Positions 50,466 to 59,085 of a stretch of DNA of 59,444 bases are shown here, piece after piece. Position 1 is the first letter of the stretch. Each line of letters begins with the position of its first letter. The notes below the pieces were generated by a model. That model was not told the DNA's origin and searched no databases. It saw only the letters and a list, made by a program, of their open reading frames with translations. Source of the DNA: Komagataeibacter saccharivorans (GTDB taxonomy: Bacteria; Pseudomonadota; Alphaproteobacteria; Acetobacterales; Acetobacteraceae); contig NZ_NKTY01000019.1 in NCBI RefSeq assembly GCF_003207825.1, positions 1 through 59,444 of the forward strand, given 5' to 3'. Position numbers and translations under genes: made by a program.

Positions 50466-50505
50466 TTCATCCGGGGAGACGCGCAGGCAGGTCCCCCCGG
50501 ATGAA
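50466..50505 (-). terminator. Hairpin after pdxH, probable terminator
   Basis: TTCATCCGGGG (50466-50476) and CCCCGGATGAA (50495-50505) form a perfect 11-bp stem with an 18-nt loop in the gap between pdxH and the stress protein gene. No T-tract follows on the minus strand. Confidence 0.5.
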
Positions 50506-50534
50506 AACGGATCACGCGGCGTTAAGTTCGGGCA

Positions 50535-51140
50535 TCAGGGATAAAGCCGCTGTGTGTTCCACCCTTCGCCCTGCCGGTCCCATACGACGCGGTCATGCAG
50601 GCGGTAGGGGCGGTCCTGCCAGAATTCGAAATGCTGGGGCACCACGCGAAAGCCGGTCCAGTTGGCCGGGCGGGGAATGACGGCATCGTCGCCGGGGTAG
50701 CGGGCCTCAAGCTCGGCAATCGCTTTTTCAAAAACGGCGCGGTCCGTCAGCGGGTGCGACTGGTTGGACGCAATCGCCCCCAGTCGCGATATGCGGCTGC
50801 GGCTGGCGAAATAGGCGTCCGCTTCGGTCGCACTGACCGGTTCCACCGGGCCTTCTATGCGGATCTGGCGGCGGATGCTTTTCCAGTGGAACAGCAGGGC
50901 CGCATGGGGATTGGCCTTGAGATCGGCAGCCTTGCGGCTGTTGAGGTTGGTATAGAACACGAACCCGCGCCGGTCCGCCCCCTTGAGCAGGATCATACGG
51001 ACCGAAGGCCGCCCTTCCGCCGTTGCGGTGGCCAGTGCCATGGCGTTCGGGTCATTGGGTTCGTGTTCGCTTGCATCGCGCATCCAGGCATCGAACAGGT
51101 CGAACGGGTCCGCATCCAGGGCGATAAGGGGAGGGGTCAT
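50535..51140 (-). CDS. pdxH: Pyridoxamine/pyridoxine 5'-phosphate oxidase
   Basis: This 201-residue FMN enzyme has [67 protein letters not shown] and the C-terminal W-N-x-Q-R-L-x-P. It oxidises PNP or PMP to pyridoxal 5'-phosphate in the cytosol. The ATG at 51140 gives the normal family length; the open frame continues 52 codons upstream with no conserved sequence. It diverges from fabI, a conserved alphaproteobacterial arrangement. Confidence 0.94.
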   Translation of the reverse strand: MTPPLIALDADPFDLFDAWMRDASEHEPNDPNAMALATATAEGRPSVRMILLKGADRRGFVFYTNLNSRKAADLKANPHAALLFHWKSIRRQIRIEGPVEPVSATEADAYFASRSRISRLGAIASNQSHPLTDRAVFEKAIAELEARYPGDDAVIPRPANWTGFRVVPQHFEFWQDRPYRLHDRVVWDRQGEGWNTQRLYP

Positions 51141-51339
51141 GAATTTCAGGTTCCGCAATGCTGTCTGCCGCGCATCCGGCCCATCAGGGCTGGAATGCGA
51201 AACATATGGAAACATAAGGTAAGTTACCGCGTGAGGAATATTCGCTACAATTGCGACACTCGGCATCTTGTCCGAAACGGCTGCTTGTGCAACCACGAGG
51301 CCGAAAATTCATCCGCCATTTATCATTAAGGATAATAAC

Positions 51340-52179
51340 ATGTCAGACGGCGCGCCCAAAATCTCCGCCAAGGGAACACTGATGAAGGGGAAGCGGGGAC
51401 TTGTTATGGGGGTGGCGAATGACCGCTCGATCGCGTGGGGCATCGCGCGCGCCGTGGCCGAACAGGGGGGCGAACTGGCCTTCACCTATCAGGGGGAAGC
51501 ACTGGGCAAGCGCGTGCGTCCGCTGGCGGAATCGGTCGGGTCGTCGCTGGTCCTGCCCTGTGACGTATCGGACGACGCCGCGATTGACGAGACCTTTGCC
51601 GCAATCGAAAAGGAATGGGGCAAGATCGATTTTCTGGTCCATGCCATCGGCTGGGCAGACAAGCAGTTCCTGCGCGGGCGCTATGTCGATACCCCGCGTG
51701 ATGCCTTCCTCAAGGCGCTGGACATTTCGTGCTATTCCTTCACCGCTGTCGCACGTCGCGCGGCCAGCATCATGAACCCCGGCGGGTCGATGCTGACGCT
51801 GACCTATCTGGGGGCCGAGCGTGTGATGCCCCATTATAATGTGATGGGCGTGGCCAAGGCGGCACTTGAGGCTTCGGTGCGCTACATGGCGGTCGATCTG
51901 GGTAGCGATGGCATCCGTGTCAATGGCATCTCGGCCGGGCCGGTCATGACGCTGGCGGCCAACGGCATTGGCGATTTCCGCTATATCCTGAAATGGAACC
52001 AGTATAATTCCCCGCTGGAACGCAACGTCTCGCTGGAGGAAGTTGGCGGGGCCGGGCTGTACATGCTGTCCGATCTGTCCGGTGGCGTGACGGGTGAAAT
52101 CCACCATGTTGATTCCGGCTACCATATTGTCGGCATGAAGAACCCGACCGCGCCGGACATCACGGTCGCCGGTAACTGA
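51340..52179 (+). CDS. fabI: Enoyl-[acyl-carrier-protein] reductase (NADH)
   Basis: This 279-residue divergent SDR enzyme has [19 protein letters not shown] for NADH binding, [13 protein letters not shown], and [20 protein letters not shown], where Tyr and Lys six residues later form the FabI catalytic pair. It performs the last reduction of each fatty acid elongation cycle and is the triclosan/isoniazid-type target. The ATG at 51340 is preceded by AAGGATAATAAC. aroC follows 19 bp later, a common alphaproteobacterial pairing, so the two are probably co-transcribed. Confidence 0.95.
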   Translation: MSDGAPKISAKGTLMKGKRGLVMGVANDRSIAWGIARAVAEQGGELAFTYQGEALGKRVRPLAESVGSSLVLPCDVSDDAAIDETFAAIEKEWGKIDFLVHAIGWADKQFLRGRYVDTPRDAFLKALDISCYSFTAVARRAASIMNPGGSMLTLTYLGAERVMPHYNVMGVAKAALEASVRYMAVDLGSDGIRVNGISAGPVMTLAANGIGDFRYILKWNQYNSPLERNVSLEEVGGAGLYMLSDLSGGVTGEIHHVDSGYHIVGMKNPTAPDITVAGN

Positions 52180-52198
52180 TTGCGGGAAGTCTGCCCTT

Positions 52199-53290
52199 AT
52201 GTCCCATAACACTTTCGGCCATCTGTTCCGTGTCACCACGTGGGGCGAAAGCCATGGCCCGGCCATTGGCTGCGTGATTGATGGCTGTCCGCCGCGCATC
52301 CCGCTGGATGTATCCGACATCCAGCCGTGGCTTGACCGCCGCCGTCCGGGGCAGTCGAAATTCACCACCCAGCGGCAGGAAGCCGATCAGGTTGAAATCC
52401 TGTCCGGTGTGTTCGAGGGGCAGACAACCGGCACCCCCATTTCCCTGCTGATCCGCAATACCGACCAGCGTTCGCGTGATTATGGCGATATCGCCACCCG
52501 TTACCGCCCTGGCCATGCCGATGTCGCTTATGACATGAAATACGGCATACGCGATTATCGTGGTGGTGGGCGGTCTTCTGCCCGGGAGACGGCCATGCGG
52601 GTGGCGGCGGGAGCCGTGGCGCGCAAGGTACTGGGGCAGGGCGTGCGTATCCGCGGGGCGCTGGTCCAGGTCGGTCCGCATGCGGTCGACCGCGCGCGGA
52701 TGGACTGGGATATGGTGAATGCCAATCCGCTGTTCTGTCCCGATGCTTCGATCCTGCCGGTATGGGAAGACTACCTTGCCGATATTCGTAAGAAGGGTTC
52801 TTCCATCGGCGCCGTGATCGAGGTGGTGGCCGACGGGGTGCCGCCGGGACTGGGTGCGCCGATATATGGCAAGCTTGATTCCGACCTCGCCATGGCGCTG
52901 ATGAGCATCAATGCCGTCAAGGGGGTCGAGATCGGGGAAGGGTTCGCTTCCGCCTGCCTGACGGGTGAGGAAAACGCGGACCCGATGCGGATGGAAAATG
53001 GCGCGCTCCGGTTCGCGTCCAACCATGCTGGTGGCGTGCTGGGGGGGATTTCCACCGGTCAGCCGGTCGTGGCCCGCTTTGCGGTCAAGCCAACCAGTTC
53101 GATCCTGACGCCCGTTCCCTCCGTCACGCGCGAAGGGGAGAACGTGGATGTCATGACCAAGGGGCGTCATGACCCCTGCGTAGGTATCCGTGCCGTGCCG
53201 GTGGGCGAGGCGATGATGGCCTGCGTTCTGGCCGATCACCTGCTGCGCCATCGGGGGCAGGTGGGCAATCAGGAACCTGTAATTTTGTGA
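52199..53290 (+). CDS. aroC: Chorismate synthase
   Basis: This 363-residue FMN-dependent enzyme has [17 protein letters not shown] near 16-32, [62 protein letters not shown]-type blocks and the C-terminal VTKGRHDPC-like segment [19 protein letters not shown]. It makes chorismate from EPSP as the last shikimate step. It follows fabI by 19 bp. A G/C-rich hairpin downstream lies before the convergent osmC-type gene. Confidence 0.96.
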   Translation: MSHNTFGHLFRVTTWGESHGPAIGCVIDGCPPRIPLDVSDIQPWLDRRRPGQSKFTTQRQEADQVEILSGVFEGQTTGTPISLLIRNTDQRSRDYGDIATRYRPGHADVAYDMKYGIRDYRGGGRSSARETAMRVAAGAVARKVLGQGVRIRGALVQVGPHAVDRARMDWDMVNANPLFCPDASILPVWEDYLADIRKKGSSIGAVIEVVADGVPPGLGAPIYGKLDSDLAMALMSINAVKGVEIGEGFASACLTGEENADPMRMENGALRFASNHAGGVLGGISTGQPVVARFAVKPTSSILTPVPSVTREGENVDVMTKGRHDPCVGIRAVPVGEAMMACVLADHLLRHRGQVGNQEPVIL

Positions 53291-53415
53291 AGTTGCCCGG
53301 ATTGCCACCTGCCTGACCATGTCGATCAGGACGGGATGGGAAGGGGTCCGTCGGTCGAGACCTGACTGAATGCCATGCCTGTCATGAAGCGTATGGTGCC
53401 TGAGCATGAGGTCGG

Positions 53416-53440
53416 GCGGGGAACGCCATCCGCTCCCCGC
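53416..53440. terminator. Hairpin between convergent aroC and OsmC genes
   Basis: GCGGGGA (53416-53422) and TCCCCGC (53434-53440) form a 7-bp stem with an 11-nt loop, 12 bp from the OsmC stop and 126 bp from the aroC stop. It may end the OsmC transcript; no T-tract is seen. Confidence 0.4.
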
Positions 53441-53451
53441 CATTTGCCGGT

Positions 53452-53883
53452 TCAGCCTTTCAGCTTGGCATCCAGCGTGATCGTTGCATTGAACAGCTTG
53501 GAGACCGGGCAGCCTGCTTTCGCCTTTTCCGCCAGTTCCCTGAACTGTTCTTCCGTCGCGTTGGGGATTTCGGCTTCCAGCGTCAGCTTCGCATGGGTGA
53601 TGGCAAAGCCTTCGCCCTGCTTGTCCAGCACGATTTCGGATTTTGCATCGAGCGACGTGGCCGTAAGCCCCGCCCCGCCCAGAATGCCCGACAGCGCCAT
53701 GGCGAAGCACGCGGCATGGGCTGCGCCCAGCAGTTCCTCGGGGTTGGTGCCGGGTTTGTCCTCGAAACGGGTATTGAAGCCGTAGGGCTGCTGCTTCAGT
53801 ACCCCGCTCTGGGTCGAGATCTCGCCCTTGCCGTCCTTCAGTCCGCCTGACCAGTGTGCCGTCGCGTATTTGGTGATTGCCAT
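53452..53883 (-). CDS. OsmC-family peroxiredoxin (osmotically inducible / hydroperoxide resistance)
   Basis: This 143-residue protein has the N-terminal MAITKYATAHWSGGLKDG and the first redox Cys in NPEELLGAAHAACFAMALSG, and a second Cys in EKAKAGCPVSKLFNAT. This pair reduces organic hydroperoxides in OsmC/Ohr proteins. The SGGLKDGKGEIST and GFNTRFEDKPGT segments favour the OsmC subgroup over Ohr. ATG 53883 is clear, and the frame is open 24 codons upstream. It converges on aroC and diverges from rpsB. Confidence 0.92.
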   Translation of the reverse strand: MAITKYATAHWSGGLKDGKGEISTQSGVLKQQPYGFNTRFEDKPGTNPEELLGAAHAACFAMALSGILGGAGLTATSLDAKSEIVLDKQGEGFAITHAKLTLEAEIPNATEEQFRELAEKAKAGCPVSKLFNATITLDAKLKG

Positions 53884-54022
53884 GGGGGATCGGTCCTTAT
53901 GTCCGTTATCGAAATATCTGGCCGCGCGCATGCGGCGCGGTGGATGGTGTCGCATCCTTGCGCAGCCTAACCCGTGCTCGGGAAAAAAGTTGCATCATGG
54001 CCGGGATGCTGGCCCACGGCTC

Positions 54023-54051
54023 TTGCAATGCGCGCCGAAAACGGCCATATC
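54023..54051 (+). promoter_or_regulatory. Probable promoter of rpsB-tsf
   Basis: TTGCAA (54023-54028) and CATATC (54046-54051) are separated by 17 bp. A start near 54058 would give a leader of about 106 nt before rpsB. Confidence 0.5.
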
Positions 54052-54084
54052 CCGCCACGGTCCCGCGTTGGGGCCAATTCGCAC

Positions 54085-54130
54085 GTGAAGCCAGTACCTC
54101 TGGTGTCCTGAAAAACAGGGCGCGCTTCAC
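54085..54130 (+). promoter_or_regulatory. Three-way-junction leader RNA before rpsB, candidate S2 autoregulatory element
   Basis: GTGAAG (54085-54090) pairs with CTTCAC (54125-54130). Inside are two hairpins: CCAG/CTGG with a TACCT loop (54091-54103) and CCTG/CAGG with an AAAAA loop (54107-54119). The junction ends where the GGAGGA purine tract begins, 33 bp before the rpsB ATG. S2 represses its own operon in other bacteria; this assignment is inference. Confidence 0.5.
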
Positions 54131-54163
54131 GGAGGATAAACCAGACACAAGGATCAAGCCGAA

Positions 54164-54949
54164 ATGGCAATGCCTGAATTCACCATGCGCCAGCTTCTTG
54201 AAGCCGGCGTGCACTTCGGTCACCACACCCGCCGCTGGAACCCGCGCATGGCGCCGTACCTGTTCGGTGTGCGTAACCAGGTTCACATCATCGACCTGCA
54301 GCAGACCGTTCCCATGCTGGACCGTGCGCTCAAGGCGATCCGTGACACCGTGGCCGGTGGCGGTCGCGTGCTGTTCGTCGGCACCAAGCGCGCTGCGGCA
54401 GACCAGGTCGCGGAAGCGGCGAAGCGTTGCGGCCAGTATTACGTCAACCACCGCTGGCTGGGCGGCATGCTGACGAACTGGAAGACCATTACCGGTTCGA
54501 TCAAGCGCCTGCGTGGCATTGACGACATGCTGGAAAACGGCACCCAGGGCCTGACCAAGAAGGAAGTCCTGGACATCACCCGCGACCGTGAGAAGCTGGA
54601 GCGTTCGCTCGGCGGCATCAAGGAAATGGGCGGCCTGCCGGACATCCTGTTCGTGATCGACACGAACAAGGAAAAACTGGCGGTTGAAGAAGCCAACAAG
54701 CTGGGTATCCCGGTTGTGGCGGTGCTGGACAGCAACTCCGACCCGCGTGGCGTGACTTTCCCGATTCCGGGTAACGACGACGCCATCCGCGCCATCGCGC
54801 TGTATTGCGAGCTGGTTTCGTCCGCAGTGCTCGATGGCATCTCCGCCGAGCTGGGCGCGTCGGGCGAAGACTTTGGCGCTGCCGAAGAACTGCCGGTTGA
54901 CCCCGCCGTGGAAGCAGCCGTGACGGAAGCCGCCGCAAGCGCGGAATAA
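54164..54949 (+). CDS. rpsB: 30S ribosomal protein S2
   Basis: This 261-residue protein has [74 protein letters not shown] and [25 protein letters not shown], the S2 signatures. It binds the 30S head and is needed for S1 recruitment. Its Ala/Glu-rich tail ([20 protein letters not shown]) is common in alphaproteobacteria. It heads rpsB-tsf-recO-parC, preceded by a structured leader. Confidence 0.97.
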   Translation: MAMPEFTMRQLLEAGVHFGHHTRRWNPRMAPYLFGVRNQVHIIDLQQTVPMLDRALKAIRDTVAGGGRVLFVGTKRAAADQVAEAAKRCGQYYVNHRWLGGMLTNWKTITGSIKRLRGIDDMLENGTQGLTKKEVLDITRDREKLERSLGGIKEMGGLPDILFVIDTNKEKLAVEEANKLGIPVVAVLDSNSDPRGVTFPIPGNDDAIRAIALYCELVSSAVLDGISAELGASGEDFGAAEELPVDPAVEAAVTEAAASAE

Positions 54950-55001
54950 CATCATTGCGTCGTGGTGGCATGACCCCGCGACGCTACTGACACAGCAAGG
55001 A

Positions 55002-55027
55002 CACGCCCCGCAGGATTGCGGGGCGTG
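55002..55027 (+). promoter_or_regulatory. Strong 11-bp hairpin in the rpsB-tsf gap
   Basis: CACGCCCCGCA (55002-55012) and TGCGGGGCGTG (55017-55027) pair perfectly around a GGAT loop, 26 bp before the tsf ATG. With no T-tract it is more likely an attenuator or mRNA-stability element that lowers tsf relative to rpsB than a full terminator. Confidence 0.55.
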
Positions 55028-55053
55028 CGCCTGTCGTGAGGAGTATCAGGATA

Positions 55054-55959
55054 ATGGCGGAAATCACCGCAGCACTCGTCAAGGATCTTCGTGAGCAGAC
55101 CGGCGCGGGCATGATGGACTGCAAGAAGGCGCTCAAGGAAGCCGAAGGCGACATCGAAGGCGCGATCGACTGGCTGCGCAAGAAGGGCCTTTCGGCTGCT
55201 GCCAAGAAGTCCGGTCGTGTGACGGCTGAAGGTCTGGTTGGCGTGGCGCAGGCCGACAACAAGGCTGCCATGGTCGAGATCAATGCCGAAACCGACTTCG
55301 TGGCCCGTAATGAGCATTTCCAGAACTTCGTATCCGAAGTGGCGCATGCCGCCCTTACGGTTGGCGACGATCTGGAAAAGCTGAAGGCAGCCGTGCTCAA
55401 GAGCGGCCGCAACGTTGCCGATGAACTGACGCACCTGATCGCCACCATTGGCGAAAACATGTCCATCCGCCGTGCGCGCGTGCTGAGCGTCCCGTCGGGC
55501 GTGGTTGCGACATACGTTCATTCCGCCGTCAGCCCCGGTCTGGGCAAGATTGGCGTTCTGGCCGCTGTTGAAGCACCGTCCGCCAGCGATGCGCTGGAAA
55601 CGCTGGGCCGTCAGATCGGCATGCACGTCGCGGCGACCCGTCCGGCTGCGCTGGACGTGAACAGTGTTGACCCGCAGGCGCTTGAGCGTGAGCGCGCGGT
55701 TCTGGTGGAACAGGCCCGTGCATCGGGCAAGCCGGAAGCCATCATTGAAAAGATGGTCGATGGCCGTATCCGCAAGTTCTACGAAGAAGTGGTGCTGCTG
55801 GAGCAGGTCTGGGTGCATGATGGCGAAAGCCGCGTGCGCGAGATCGTCAAGAAGGCTGGTGCGAAGCTGATCGGTTTCGACCGCTTCCAGCTTGGCGAAG
55901 GCATCGAGAAGGAAGAAAACGACTTTGCCGCTGAAGTGGCAAAGGCTGCTGGCAACTGA
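55054..55959 (+). CDS. tsf: Translation elongation factor Ts
   Basis: This 301-residue EF-Ts has the N-terminal UBA-like [20 protein letters not shown] with [14 protein letters not shown], the [10 protein letters not shown] motif near residue 82 that contacts EF-Tu, and two core subdomains ending with a coiled-coil ([14 protein letters not shown]). EF-Ts releases GDP from EF-Tu. The ATG at 55054 gives the standard start; the frame is open 6 codons upstream. It follows rpsB after 104 bp that hold a strong hairpin. Confidence 0.96.
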   Translation: MAEITAALVKDLREQTGAGMMDCKKALKEAEGDIEGAIDWLRKKGLSAAAKKSGRVTAEGLVGVAQADNKAAMVEINAETDFVARNEHFQNFVSEVAHAALTVGDDLEKLKAAVLKSGRNVADELTHLIATIGENMSIRRARVLSVPSGVVATYVHSAVSPGLGKIGVLAAVEAPSASDALETLGRQIGMHVAATRPAALDVNSVDPQALERERAVLVEQARASGKPEAIIEKMVDGRIRKFYEEVVLLEQVWVHDGESRVREIVKKAGAKLIGFDRFQLGEGIEKEENDFAAEVAKAAGN

Positions 55960-55990
55960 TCTGAGTTGCCGGTTTCCGGTTTTCTTTACG

Positions 55991-56034
55991 CAAGGGCGGG
56001 TGCTTCCTGATGGAATGGGAGGCACCCGCCCTTG
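55991..56034 (+). promoter_or_regulatory. Perfect 13-bp hairpin presenting the recO start codon
   Basis: CAAGGGCGGGTGC (55991-56003) and GCACCCGCCCTTG (56022-56034) are perfect inverted repeats with an 18-nt loop. The recO ATG (56010-56012) lies in the loop, the upstream purine tract is in the 5' arm, and the 3' arm encodes recO residues 5-9. It may also end tsf transcription in part. Confidence 0.65.
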
Positions 56035-56825
56035 TGCTATCTGCCACCCCGTATGGGGAAGGCAGCGCGATTGTCCATGTGCTGACGGGCGAATACGGCC
56101 TGTATCATGGGCTGGCCCGTGGCGGATCATCCAGCCGGGGTCGCGCGGTATGGCAGACCGGCAATCTGGTGCGCGCGCGCTGGGTTGCCCGCCTGTCCGA
56201 ACAGCTTGGCACGATTACGGCTGAAACGGTGCATGCGTCTGCCGCGCGCATACTGGATTATCCGGTGCCGCTGGCCATTCTGGCTTCCCTGTGCGCACTG
56301 GCTGATGGCAGCCTGCCGGAACGCGAGCCCCATCTGGCCGTATTTCAGGGGCTGACCAGCCTGCTGGCGCGCATAAGCCTCGACCCTGAATGGGCGGAGC
56401 GCGAAGGCATGGCGGAAGTCGTTCGGTGGGAACTGCTGCTTCTGTCCGAACTGGGTTTTGGTCTGGATCTGGGGCACTGTGCGCTTGGTGGGGACAGTGG
56501 CGATCTGAAATGGGTCTCGCCGCGTACGGGACGGGCCGTGTCGGATGAGCGGGCTGGGGAATGGCGCGACCGCCTGCTGCCGCTTCCGGCTTTCGTTCTG
56601 GACTCCGATCAGGTGGGTACGCCGCAGGACTGGTATGACGGCCTGCGCCTGTCCGGTCATTTCCTGCATCGTGACGCGTTTGGACAGCGCCACCGTCCCG
56701 TGCCTGAAGCACGGGGCAGACTGGCGGATATGATTGCCCGTAAGGCCGATATCGTGCCACCCGGTCAGGCGGGTGAGGACGAGCCTGCGGAACCCGACGG
56801 ACACAACCCGGTGGACAAACCGTAA
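56010..56825 (+). CDS. recO: DNA repair protein RecO
   Basis: This 271-residue protein has the OB-fold N-terminus [20 protein letters not shown] and [18 protein letters not shown], then a helical domain with [24 protein letters not shown], where many RecO proteins carry zinc ligands but only one Cys is present here. RecO loads RecA with RecR in gap repair and anneals strands. An acidic/Pro-rich tail (about 250-271) is extra. It lies 50 bp after tsf with its start codon in a strong hairpin. parC follows by 37 bp. Confidence 0.93.
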   Translation: MEWEAPALVLSATPYGEGSAIVHVLTGEYGLYHGLARGGSSSRGRAVWQTGNLVRARWVARLSEQLGTITAETVHASAARILDYPVPLAILASLCALADGSLPEREPHLAVFQGLTSLLARISLDPEWAEREGMAEVVRWELLLLSELGFGLDLGHCALGGDSGDLKWVSPRTGRAVSDERAGEWRDRLLPLPAFVLDSDQVGTPQDWYDGLRLSGHFLHRDAFGQRHRPVPEARGRLADMIARKADIVPPGQAGEDEPAEPDGHNPVDKP

Positions 56826-56862
56826 AGTTTCGCTATCTGTTCACCTGCGGGAGGAAGATTGC

Positions 56863-59085
56863 ATGCCTGTGGACACAACAGCCGGTCATATCGAAGATAC
56901 CAAGCTGGTCGATGCGCTGAGCGAACGCTATCTGGCCTATGCCATGTCAACCATCATGTCGCGCTCGCTGCCCGATGTGCGCGACGGGCTGAAGCCTGTG
57001 CATCGGCGCATGATCTATGCCATGCAGCAGCTCAGGCTGGACCCGTCCGCCGGGTTCAAGAAATGCGCCCGTGTGGTGGGCGATGTGATCGGTAAATACC
57101 ATCCGCATGGCGATGCTTCGGTTTACGAGGCGCTGGTCCGGCTGGCGCAGGATTTTGCCGTGCGCTACCCGCTGGTCGAAGGGCAGGGCAATTTCGGCTC
57201 GATCGACGGTGATAACGCGGCGGCCATGCGGTACACCGAATCCCGTCTGACCACTGTCGCCAAGGCGCTGCTGGAAGGCATTGACGAAGACAGCGTCGAT
57301 TTCCGCCCCACCTATGATGGCGAGGAGCAGGAACCTGTTGTCCTGCCCGCGGCCTTTCCCAACCTTCTGGCCAATGGCGCGGCCGGTATCGCCGTGGGTA
57401 TGGCCACAAGCATCCCGCCGCATAATGTAGGGGAAATCTGTGCCGCCGCCCTTGCCCTGATCCGCAAGCCTGGTACGACGACGGCGGAACTGATGGCGCA
57501 TATGCCCGGTCCCGACTTTCCCACCGGTGGCAGCATTGTCGAAGATGGCGAGGCCATGGTCCGCGCCTACGAGACGGGACGCGGCGCATTTCGCATCCGC
57601 TCGAAGTGGGAAGTGGAACAGGGCCGTTTCGGTACCTGGCAGATCGTGGTGACGGAAATCCCGTATCAGGTGCAGAAGTCGCGCCTGATTGAACAGGTCG
57701 CCGATCTTCTGGAACAGAAAAAACTGCCGCTTCTGGCGGATATCCGTGACGAGAGCGCGACCGACATAAGACTGGTGCTGGAGCCGAAATCACGCGGGAT
57801 CGAACCTGCGGTGCTGATGGAAACCCTGTTCCGCGCCACCCAGTTTGAAAGCCGTTTCAGCCTGAACATGAACGTGCTGGGTGCAGATCAGGTGCCCGGC
57901 GTGCGGAGCCTGAAGGATGTGCTGCAGGCGTGGCTGGACCATCGGCATGACGTGCTTCTGCGCCGTAGCGCCAACCGGCTTGTGGCCGTTAACCGGCGGC
58001 TTGAAATTCTCGACGGGTTCCTTGCGGTCTATCTCAACCTTGATGAGGTGATCCGCATTGTCCGCGAAGAGGACGACGCGAAAGCCGCCCTTATGGCCAC
58101 GTTCAGCCTGACGGAGCTACAGGCGGATTCCGTGCTGAACATGCGCCTGCGCAGCCTGCGTCGGCTGGAAGAAATGGAAATCCGCAAGGAGCACGCCGCC
58201 CTCAGCGCCGAAAGGCAGACCCTGCAGGATCTGCTGGATCAGGAAGGGCTGCGGTGGAAGCGCATCGCATCCGAGATAAAGGAAATCCAGAAAACCTTCG
58301 GAAGTGGCGCGCTGGGTAAACGACGCAGCGCACTGGCCGCCCCGCCGCCCGAGATTGATGTTGAATCGGCCCTGCCGGTCGAACGTGACCCCCTTACGGT
58401 CGTCCTGTCGCAGCAGGGCTGGATACGGACCGTGCGCGGGCATGGACAGGATCTGCAGGCGCTCAGGTTCAAGGAAGGCGACGGGTTGGGCATGTCGGTG
58501 GAATGCTACAGCAATGACCGGCTGTGTGTATTCGCCACCGATGGTCGTGCGTTTACCCTGCGTGTGGGTGATCTGCCGCGTGGTCGCGGCGATGGCCAGC
58601 CCCTGCGGCTTATGATCGACCTTTCAAACGATCAGGACATCATCACGATGTTCCCCGTTGATGATACCCGCAAGCGGCTTCTGGCTTCCAGCAGCGGACG
58701 TGGCATGGTGGTGGCCGAAACGGCCATGACGGCGGAAAAGCGCACGGGCAAGCAGGTCCTGAACCTGAAAGACGAGGAAAGCGCGCTGATCTGCGTGCCA
58801 GCCGAAGGCGATCATGTGCTGGTGCTGGGGCAGAACCGGCGCATGCTTGTGTTCCCGCTGGACCAGTTGCCTGAAATGTCGCGTGGGCTGGGTGTGATCT
58901 TGCAGAAATACAAGGACGGCGGCCTGCGCGATGCGGTGGTCTTTACCGCGGAAACAGGGCTGGCATGGCCGGACCCGGCTGCGGCACGCAACCGTTCCTT
59001 TGCCGATTTGCGCGACTATCTGGGCAAGCGCGCCGAGACGGGCAGGCAGGCTCCTGCCTGGGCGACCCGCAAGCCGCGCGGTTAG
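56863..59085 (+). CDS. parC: DNA topoisomerase IV subunit A
   Basis: This 740-residue ParC has the catalytic Tyr at about 124 in [10 protein letters not shown], the breakage-reunion domain to about 480, a coiled-coil region and a C-terminal beta-pinwheel with repeats such as [19 protein letters not shown]. It decatenates daughter chromosomes with ParE, which is not in the window. ATG 56863 follows GGGAGGAAG; the frame is open 43 codons upstream into recO. In [11 protein letters not shown] the residue equivalent to E. coli ParC Ser80 is Ala. The stop TAG (59083-59085) coincides with the edge of an IS630-type element. Confidence 0.95.
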   Translation: MPVDTTAGHIEDTKLVDALSERYLAYAMSTIMSRSLPDVRDGLKPVHRRMIYAMQQLRLDPSAGFKKCARVVGDVIGKYHPHGDASVYEALVRLAQDFAVRYPLVEGQGNFGSIDGDNAAAMRYTESRLTTVAKALLEGIDEDSVDFRPTYDGEEQEPVVLPAAFPNLLANGAAGIAVGMATSIPPHNVGEICAAALALIRKPGTTTAELMAHMPGPDFPTGGSIVEDGEAMVRAYETGRGAFRIRSKWEVEQGRFGTWQIVVTEIPYQVQKSRLIEQVADLLEQKKLPLLADIRDESATDIRLVLEPKSRGIEPAVLMETLFRATQFESRFSLNMNVLGADQVPGVRSLKDVLQAWLDHRHDVLLRRSANRLVAVNRRLEILDGFLAVYLNLDEVIRIVREEDDAKAALMATFSLTELQADSVLNMRLRSLRRLEEMEIRKEHAALSAERQTLQDLLDQEGLRWKRIASEIKEIQKTFGSGALGKRRSALAAPPPEIDVESALPVERDPLTVVLSQQGWIRTVRGHGQDLQALRFKEGDGLGMSVECYSNDRLCVFATDGRAFTLRVGDLPRGRGDGQPLRLMIDLSNDQDIITMFPVDDTRKRLLASSSGRGMVVAETAMTAEKRTGKQVLNLKDEESALICVPAEGDHVLVLGQNRRMLVFPLDQLPEMSRGLGVILQKYKDGGLRDAVVFTAETGLAWPDPAAARNRSFADLRDYLGKRAETGRQAPAWATRKPRG

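Noticed and set aside
52160-53710. 516-codon minus-strand frame opposite aroC
   Set aside because: Long antisense frames are common in GC-rich DNA; chorismate synthase is clear on the other strand.
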